Source: an uncultured Alphaproteobacteria bacterium
GTDB lineage: Bacteria; Pseudomonadota; Alphaproteobacteria; Rs-D84
DNA: 21,704 nucleotides
Assembly: GCA_946625925.1 (NCBI GenBank)
Contig: CAMOTP010000010.1
Span: 1 to 21,704, forward strand
Direction of reading: 5' to 3'
The position numbers were made by a program, and so were the translations under genes. Under the pieces are notes generated by a model, which did no database searches, had not been told where the DNA came from, and worked only from the letters and a program-made list of their open reading frames with translations. Position 1 is the first letter of the stretch, and the number at the start of each line of letters is the position of its first letter. Positions 16,832 to 21,704 of this stretch are shown here, piece by piece.

Positions 16832-16847
16832 TTAACAAGTTTTTAAC
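16832..16847 (+). promoter_or_regulatory. CtrA-like site TTAA-N7-TTAAC
   Basis: TTAACAAGTTTTTAAC matches the alphaproteobacterial CtrA consensus exactly (two TTAA separated by 7 bases, then C). In sequence this A/T-rich the match may be chance. Confidence 0.35.
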
Positions 16848-16877
16848 ATTTTTTTACCGGATTTTTAGGTTTTTATA

Positions 16878-16943
16878 TAATTTTGTTGAAAAATATAAAT
16901 AATAATTACCGGTTGATAAAATTTAGTGTTTTCAACAAAATTA
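16878..16943. repeat. Long inverted repeat upstream of virB3
   Basis: Perfect 15-bp arms at 16878-16892 and 16929-16943 (core TTTTGTTGAAAA / TTTTCAACAAAA), separated by 36 bases that include ACCGG. It could be a stem-loop in DNA or RNA or two opposed protein sites. The right arm is followed by a T-rich stretch, so a terminator role cannot be excluded. Confidence 0.6.
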
Positions 16944-16969
16944 ACAATTTTTTTGTATAAATTTTTCTG

Positions 16970-17010
16970 CTTGTTAATAAATGTTAAAAAATGGTATAAT
17001 TATTAACAAG
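16970..17010. promoter_or_regulatory. Operator-like palindrome over the virB promoter
   Basis: CTTGTTAATAA (16970-16980) and TTATTAACAAG (17000-17010) form a perfect 11-bp inverted repeat with 19 bases between. One half covers the -35 hexamer, the other runs from the last base of the -10 over the predicted start. A repressor bound to both halves would block the promoter. A further TTAACAAG is at 16832-16839. Confidence 0.55.
16971..17000 (+). promoter_or_regulatory. Promoter of the virB3-virB4 operon
   Basis: -35 TTGTTA (16971-16976), 18-base spacer, -10 TATAAT (16995-17000). Expected start near 17007, giving a 13-base leader with AGGA (17012-17015) just before the ATG at 17020. The -35 is only a fair match to TTGACA, leaving room for activation. 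Confidence 0.6.
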
Positions 17011-17019
17011 TAGGAAGAG

Positions 17020-17310
17020 ATGAAACAACAAGTATTAAAAGCTTTGGCAAATCCGCCGCGTATATTTTACGTGCCATATTCTTTGGCTGTGTTGAATTTT
17101 GTTATTCAATTCCTGGTTTTTATTGTGATTTATGTTTGTGGGTTATTGTTTTTCAATATTGAAATTCAGCCTTTATTTTTCTTGTTATCTGTTATTTGTG
17201 TTCATATGTTATTGGCTGTTTATTCACGTGTTGATCCGCAAATTGGGCAAATTATATCATCAAGGTTAAATTTATTAAAATATAAAATTCCACGGAGATT
17301 GACTGTATAA
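17020..17310 (+). CDS. virB3: Type IV secretion system protein VirB3
   Basis: Small inner-membrane subunit that works with the VirB4 ATPase in assembling type IV secretion machines. 96 residues with the VirB3 layout: a short polar start with ALANPPRIFYVPYS (compare the family's LTRPP...GVPY), two adjacent membrane segments at about 21-46 and 51-68, then a basic cytoplasmic tail beginning RVDPQIGQII. AGGA 4 bases before the ATG. First gene of an operon; its stop overlaps the virB4 start by one base. Confidence 0.87.
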   Translation: MKQQVLKALANPPRIFYVPYSLAVLNFVIQFLVFIVIYVCGLLFFNIEIQPLFFLLSVICVHMLLAVYSRVDPQIGQIISSRLNLLKYKIPRRLTV

Positions 17311-19730
17311 TGAATAATAATTCTGGTTTTTTTGATTATTTCGCAGCAAGTGGAGATTTTCCTATTACTATCACCGTACTTTTTATGGTGGTTGTGGTTA
17401 TTTTTTTGATTTTGATGTTATATATACCTGTTTTGACGCGAAAAATTTTTCCAAGGTTTGGTTATATTCATTATTCTGACTATTTGCCATTCAAAAAGGT
17501 TAAAGATGATAATTCTTTGCAAATATCAGATGGATCATTGATACGAGTTTATCATTTTGAAGGTGTACAAACAAGTATGCAGCAAGATGATGTTCGTGAA
17601 AGTTTTCTGAAAAATAGGGCCAGTTTATTTAATCAAATCCATGACCCTAATGTTATTTTAAGGTTTTTTACTATTCGTGATGCTGTTGAAGAAGATGTAG
17701 ATTATAATTTTCATCAATCTACTTTACAAAAAATTTATGAAAAATGGAAAAATCAGGGATTAAAGATTTTTTCTAATAATTACTATCTTGTTATTTCTGT
17801 AAAAGGTATTGATGCCGAAGATAAATTAAATCAATGTTGTAATTATATAGAATCTATGTTGGCGGCGTATAAACCAACAATGTTAAAAAATGAAAATGTG
17901 AATAATATGGCCAAGTTTTTCGGTCGTATTTTATCGCCTATTACAAAACCAGAACCAAAAGTTTGCGAAGATGGTTTTGTTGATTTGGTAACTGTGGACG
18001 AGGTTGAATTTTTAAATAACGGTTTTATTAAATATGAAAGTGGCGGTGTTGAAAAATATTCTGCGGCAATTTCTTTTAAAATGGCGCCTGATTATTTAGA
18101 TGAAGAATTTTTTATTAGTATATCCAGTATACAAACTGAAATGATTTGTATGAACGGTTTCCATATTATGGGTGTTTCTGACGTTGCCACAGCAATTCGT
18201 CAAACACAATCAACAATTGATGAAAAATCTGAATATTCAACCATGGAACAATTGGATGAAGCGGAAAGTGTTATGGATGAAAATGTTTCTGAAAATCAGA
18301 CGTTGGTTAATTATTATCCTATGTTTATGATTTTTGGAAATAGTGTTGAAGAATTAGAAAAATATATTAATGAATTTAAAAAAATATCTGCATCTTATGG
18401 GGTTTCGCCTGTGGTTGAAACATTTGCGTCCAAGGTTTCTTATTTTTCAATAATTCCGGGTTTTGATGTTTTTCCACGTAGTTTTAAATTATTATCAAAA
18501 ACAGCCGCTATTTCTATACCTATGGATTTTGTTCCACGTGGTCATGCAAATTGTGATTGGGGTAAAGGACCATTGGTTGTATTTCCAACAGCCCAAGGTA
18601 CACCATATCAATTTCAATTTCATGTATCTGATGCACCGGTTGCTGTTGGACATAGTTTAACAATTGGTCCATCAGGTGGTGGTAAAACAACATTGTATTC
18701 TTTCTTGATTGCCCAGGCTTTGCGTCATCAAAAGTTAAAAGCATTCTTTTTCGATAGAAATAAGGGTGCCGAGGTGTTTACATTGGCTGTTGGTGGTAAA
18801 TATATTACGATGCAGAGTCGTGAAAATAACAAGGATATAAATAAATCTTTTGAAACACATTTGAATCCTTTTAAAATGGAAGATACCAAGGCTAATCGTG
18901 ATTTCTTGAAAATTTGGTTATCTATTATTTCTGGTCAAACAGATCCTTTATCAACCGAAGAAATTGCACGTGCGGTATCTATTAATTTTGATTATTTACA
19001 AATTAAAGATAGAAAATTAACTAATTTATATGAAAGTTGTTTTTCGTCTGGCGGTAAAATGCGTGAAGAATTAAAAAAATGGGTTAACGAAGAAGAATTT
19101 GGATATATGTTTAATGAAGATGAGGATAGTTTGGATTTACAATCCAGATTAACAACATTTGATTTTACAGATGTTTTAGATAATAAAACCCTGGCACCGG
19201 CTGTTATTTCTTATATTTTACATAGAATAAATAATACAATTGTTTCTGGGGGTAATCCATCGTTAATTATGATTGATGAAACTGCGCCTATGTTAGAAAA
19301 CGAAATGTTTTGTAAAAACTTTGTAAAAGGTTTACAAGAAGGTCGTAAAAATCGTCAGGCATATATGGCGGCATTTCAACGTGCAAATGTTTTAGATAAA
19401 TTGGGTATAGGTGATGCTGTTCGTGGCCAGGCACAAACAATTATATTCTTCCGTAATCCTGCGGCTGATATTTCTGATTATAAATATTGGAATTTAAATC
19501 CATTGGAATTGGCATTTATTCAGGGCAGGGCATATCCTAATTTGAAACGTGCGGTGTTATTATCCAGACCTGTGAATAAAGAATCTGTTATTTTGAATAC
19601 AGAGTTAGGTGGTTTGGGTAGTTTGTTGAAATTATTTGAATCTGGGCGTCCTTCGGTTTTATTAGCCGAGGAATTGTATAAATCGTATGGTACTTCATTT
19701 GTAGAGGAGTATTTAAAGAAAAATGTTTAA
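17310..19730 (+). CDS. virB4: Type IV secretion system ATPase VirB4
   Basis: Inner-membrane-associated ATPase that powers substrate transport and assembly of the secretion system. 806 residues, the usual size. Walker A GPSGGGKT at 453-460 (Lys459), Walker B LIMIDE at 652-657, and the later VRGQAQTIIFFRNP block place it in the VirB4/CagE family; the segment LPFKKVKDD...SDGSLIRVYHFEGV near residue 60 is the standard VirB4 N-terminal domain start. In front of that domain is a strong membrane segment (about 19-42), not found in all VirB4 proteins. The rest of the apparatus (virB6, B8-B11, virD4) is not in the window. It overlaps virB3 by one base and the next gene by eight. Confidence 0.95.
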   Translation: MNNNSGFFDYFAASGDFPITITVLFMVVVVIFLILMLYIPVLTRKIFPRFGYIHYSDYLPFKKVKDDNSLQISDGSLIRVYHFEGVQTSMQQDDVRESFLKNRASLFNQIHDPNVILRFFTIRDAVEEDVDYNFHQSTLQKIYEKWKNQGLKIFSNNYYLVISVKGIDAEDKLNQCCNYIESMLAAYKPTMLKNENVNNMAKFFGRILSPITKPEPKVCEDGFVDLVTVDEVEFLNNGFIKYESGGVEKYSAAISFKMAPDYLDEEFFISISSIQTEMICMNGFHIMGVSDVATAIRQTQSTIDEKSEYSTMEQLDEAESVMDENVSENQTLVNYYPMFMIFGNSVEELEKYINEFKKISASYGVSPVVETFASKVSYFSIIPGFDVFPRSFKLLSKTAAISIPMDFVPRGHANCDWGKGPLVVFPTAQGTPYQFQFHVSDAPVAVGHSLTIGPSGGGKTTLYSFLIAQALRHQKLKAFFFDRNKGAEVFTLAVGGKYITMQSRENNKDINKSFETHLNPFKMEDTKANRDFLKIWLSIISGQTDPLSTEEIARAVSINFDYLQIKDRKLTNLYESCFSSGGKMREELKKWVNEEEFGYMFNEDEDSLDLQSRLTTFDFTDVLDNKTLAPAVISYILHRINNTIVSGGNPSLIMIDETAPMLENEMFCKNFVKGLQEGRKNRQAYMAAFQRANVLDKLGIGDAVRGQAQTIIFFRNPAADISDYKYWNLNPLELAFIQGRAYPNLKRAVLLSRPVNKESVILNTELGGLGSLLKLFESGRPSVLLAEELYKSYGTSFVEEYLKKNV

Positions 19731-20349
19731 ATTTATATTATATTTGATGCCTGTTTTTGTTTTGACTTCGGCGTTTGCAGAAGACAAATGTATCGCGTAT
19801 AAAACCAATCCTTATGTTCGTATAGATAAACCAGATTGGGTTAAAAAAGTTGGTCAGCCTTTACGAATGATGGATTTATATCATGGTAATGTTGTTGCAA
19901 CATTGGTTGATGAATATGATATTATCGTGAATATAGACGAATTACCAAATAATGAGGGTTTTTGTGTTGGTATCAAAGATATTAATGCTGTGATTGGTTA
20001 TAGTGATTTCTTGGTTAAGATTGATATGCGACATAAATTAGATACCTGTTCTTATAAAACGGTTTTATCGCACGAGGGTGAGCATATAAATGCTTATTTG
20101 TCGGTGATTGATGATTTCCAAGATGATTTGAAGAAATCGGTTTATACGGCTGCTAATTCTATTACACCTATTTTTGTGAAAAAAGAGTCAGATATTAGTT
20201 CGGCAATTGATGTTTTGAATAATAAATTACAAACACATCCTGATGTCGTTTTGGTTAAACAAAAGATATCTGCGGAAGAAGAATTAAGAAATGCCAAAAT
20301 TGATGAAAAAAATAAACAATATGAAGAATTAAAAAAGTGTAATGGTTAA
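19723..20349 (+). CDS. Secreted putative HExxH metallopeptidase, paralogue 1
   Basis: I do not recognise the family with confidence. 208 residues with a Sec signal peptide (MFKFILYLMPVFVLTSAFA, cleavage after Ala19), so the mature protein is exported. HEGEH at 117-121 is an HExxH zinc-peptidase motif, preceded by DTCSYKTVLS. There are exactly four cysteines in the mature part (Cys23, 81, 109, 206), all matched in the next gene, which suggests two disulfide bonds in the periplasm or outside. The C-terminal 40 residues are charged and helical. The start overlaps the virB4 end by 8 bases; GAGGAG lies 13 bases upstream. Inference: a zinc peptidase or zinc-binding protein acting in the envelope with the type IV system; it might instead have lost activity. 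Related in motif layout to small secreted zinc proteases such as DUF922, unverified. Confidence 0.8.
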   Translation: MFKFILYLMPVFVLTSAFAEDKCIAYKTNPYVRIDKPDWVKKVGQPLRMMDLYHGNVVATLVDEYDIIVNIDELPNNEGFCVGIKDINAVIGYSDFLVKIDMRHKLDTCSYKTVLSHEGEHINAYLSVIDDFQDDLKKSVYTAANSITPIFVKKESDISSAIDVLNNKLQTHPDVVLVKQKISAEEELRNAKIDEKNKQYEELKKCNG

Positions 20350-21007
20350 AAAAATAATTCTTGTTATTGGTTGTTTTATTTATATGAATTCTGCGATTGC
20401 AGGACAGTGTGATAGTTATAAAAAAAATCCTGAATTAAACATAAAAAAATCAAGTTGGGAAATACATGTTAATAACTCAGAGGGTGATTTATGGCCCAAG
20501 GCCGGATATGTGCAAATATCACCATTTAGTTCGTTTCAACCAAAAATAGGTTATGCTTTTAATGGAAAGTATTTTTGTGTTTTTCTAGATTCTATGGATG
20601 TTGAGGCCGGATTTAACGATTTTGAAATTTTTATAGATAAAAAATATGAAAAAGATACTTGTGAATATAATGCTGTTTTGGAACACGAAAATCATCATAT
20701 AAGCGATGCTGTGGCGGCATTAGATAATTTGTTTGATAATTTAGAACCTGTTTTACAAGATGTTATAAATAATATTGAACCAATCTATGTTGAAAATGTT
20801 GATGATGTGCCCCAGGCTTTTGATAAAATATCAGATCAGATTGTTAATAATAAAAAATTACGTGATTTAGATAAAAATTTTAAAGAACAAAATTCAAGAG
20901 ATGCGTCTGTATTAGATAATGGTCCAGATGAAAAATTGAAAAAATGTACAGAAGATAAAGTAAACGCTGCGTTTGAAAAATATTTTAAAAATAAAAAGGA
21001 TAAGTAA
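20342..21007 (+). CDS. Secreted putative HExxH metallopeptidase, paralogue 2
   Basis: 221 residues, a diverged tandem copy of the preceding gene. Signal peptide MVKKIILVIGCFIYMNSAIA with cleavage after Ala20. Shared with the neighbour: C-x2-YK-x-NP at the mature N-terminus, FCV, G-x-x-DF-x-I-x-ID, DTCxY-x2-VL-x-HExxH (HENHH at 115-119), I-x-PIxV and LKKC. Mature cysteines 23, 79, 107 and 202 correspond one to one; the Cys-to-His spacing is 8 residues in both. The C-terminus is longer and very charged (KNKKDK). It overlaps the previous gene by 8 bases and galE by one. The VIGC in the signal peptide resembles a lipobox but lies too early (Cys11) and has no partner in the paralogue. Function unknown; export and HExxH are seen, zinc peptidase activity is inferred. 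Confidence 0.8.
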   Translation: MVKKIILVIGCFIYMNSAIAGQCDSYKKNPELNIKKSSWEIHVNNSEGDLWPKAGYVQISPFSSFQPKIGYAFNGKYFCVFLDSMDVEAGFNDFEIFIDKKYEKDTCEYNAVLEHENHHISDAVAALDNLFDNLEPVLQDVINNIEPIYVENVDDVPQAFDKISDQIVNNKKLRDLDKNFKEQNSRDASVLDNGPDEKLKKCTEDKVNAAFEKYFKNKKDK

Positions 21008-21704
21008 TGATTTTGGTGACGGGTGCAACTGGATTTATTGCTTCGCATACGATTGTTGAATTACAAAATAATGGTTATGATATTATAGGTGTTGATAATT
21101 TGTGTAATTCGTCATTAGATACATTGGATAATATAGAAAAAATAACTGGTAAAAAGTTTGATTTTTATAATGTGGATATTCGTGATAAAGATAACCTGAA
21201 AAAAGTTTTATCAAAATATAAAATTGATTGTTGTATTCATTTTGCTGGGTTAAAAGCGGTTGGTGAATCTGTTGTAAAACCAGTGGAGTATTATGATAAT
21301 AATATTAGTGGGACTTTATCTTTATTAGAGGTTTTAAATGATATTGGATGTAAAAATATTATATTTTCATCCAGTGCGACGATTTATGGAACACCGGCTT
21401 TTGTTCCTATTACCGAAGAATGTCCAAAAGGAATATGCACAAATCCATATGGTTGGACCAAACATATGATTGAACAAATTTTGATTGATACACAAAATGC
21501 AAATAAAGATATGAATATCGTGATTTTGCGATATTTTAATCCAATTGGTGCACACCCATCCGGGTTAATAGGTGAAAAACCAAATGGTATTCCTAATAAT
21601 TTGATGCCTTATATTACCCAGGTTGCATGTGGAAAACGCGAAAAACTGTTTGTATATGGTAATGATTATGATACACCTGATGGTACCGGTGTGCGTGATT
21701 ATAT
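21007..21704 (+). CDS. galE: UDP-glucose 4-epimerase, 3'-truncated
   Basis: NAD-dependent short-chain dehydrogenase-like enzyme that interconverts UDP-glucose and UDP-galactose, supplying galactose for surface polysaccharides. 232 codons are present; the gene runs off the right edge. N-terminal Rossmann motif VTGATGFIAS (third Gly replaced by Ala), DNLCNSS, the HFAGLKAVGESV block, catalytic SSSATIYG and Tyr-x3-Lys in NPYGWTK, then LRYFNPIGAHPSG and GVRDYI, all typical of GalE. The start codon overlaps the preceding stop by one base, so it is read as part of the virB operon. Other nucleotide-sugar epimerases are possible but the ordering of motifs fits GalE best. Confidence 0.92.
   Translation, partial: MILVTGATGFIASHTIVELQNNGYDIIGVDNLCNSSLDTLDNIEKITGKKFDFYNVDIRDKDNLKKVLSKYKIDCCIHFAGLKAVGESVVKPVEYYDNNISGTLSLLEVLNDIGCKNIIFSSSATIYGTPAFVPITEECPKGICTNPYGWTKHMIEQILIDTQNANKDMNIVILRYFNPIGAHPSGLIGEKPNGIPNNLMPYITQVACGKREKLFVYGNDYDTPDGTGVRDY

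Larger units (their letters stand above)
16710..17019. other. 310-base non-coding control region between rpmJ and virB3
   Basis: The only gap above 300 bases. No gene or RNA gene is evident. It is extremely A/T-rich and T-rich on the plus strand, and contains divergent promoters, an operator-like palindrome, a CtrA-like site and several copies of related repeats, each listed separately. The density of repeats is above what the short gaps elsewhere in the window show. Confidence 0.7.

Noticed and set aside
16710..17019. Replication origin in the repeat-rich gap
   Set aside because: No DnaA boxes of the TTATCCACA type are seen and no origin-linked genes flank it; the repeats are better explained as regulatory.
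20366..20374. Lipoprotein lipobox (VIGC) in the second HExxH protein
   Set aside because: The cysteine is at residue 11, too near the start for a signal peptide, and the paralogue has a plain signal peptidase I site at the matching place, as does this protein after Ala20.
1..21704. tRNA genes, CRISPR arrays, insertion sequences or prophage
   Set aside because: No tRNA-like cloverleaf, regularly spaced repeats, transposase or integrase was found on reading the gaps and genes.

Overview
The window is a gene-dense, AT-rich piece of bacterial chromosome that looks alphaproteobacterial. The pointers are an rpmI-rplT-pheS-pheT cluster, a eukaryote-like (type II) isoleucyl-tRNA synthetase of the kind found in Rickettsiales, a cysteine-free L36 matching the alphaproteobacterial form, and a VirB3-VirB4 pair as in Rickettsiales-type secretion systems. 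The lineage is an inference from these families; no 16S rRNA or other decisive marker is present. Small intergenic gaps, many 1-8 base gene overlaps and a shortened primase and SufD-like protein suggest a compact, perhaps host-associated genome.

Layout. (a) 1-2366, plus strand: the 3' part of ileS, then nth (endonuclease III), closed by a bidirectional terminator. (b) 2414-6366, minus strand: rpmI, rplT, pheS, pheT, with a strong hairpin just before pheS. (c) 6508-14581, plus strand: mreC, mreD, mrdA (PBP2), rodA, topA, dnaG in one tightly packed run that joins cell-shape and wall-elongation genes to DNA topology and replication priming. (d) 14582-16709: ychF on the minus strand, a short SufB/SufD-family protein diverging from it, and a very small minus-strand rpmJ (43 codons), with two-way terminators at both convergent junctions. 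(e) 16710-17019: the only gap above 300 bases, holding a promoter for rpmJ, a promoter for the virB genes overlapped by an inverted repeat, a CtrA-like TTAA-N7-TTAAC site and three copies of a 12-base repeat. (f) 17020-21704, plus strand: virB3, virB4, two tandem paralogous secreted proteins with HExxH metalloprotease motifs and four matched cysteines, and a 3'-truncated galE, all overlapping by 1-8 bases.

The most interesting part is region (f). Where Rickettsiales usually carry virB6 genes after virB3-virB4, this genome has a pair of small exported, probably disulfide-bonded, putative zinc peptidases that are translationally coupled to the secretion ATPase gene. They match no family I can name with confidence and may be a T4SS-associated periplasmic or envelope-processing module. 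The other regions are recognisable housekeeping genes.
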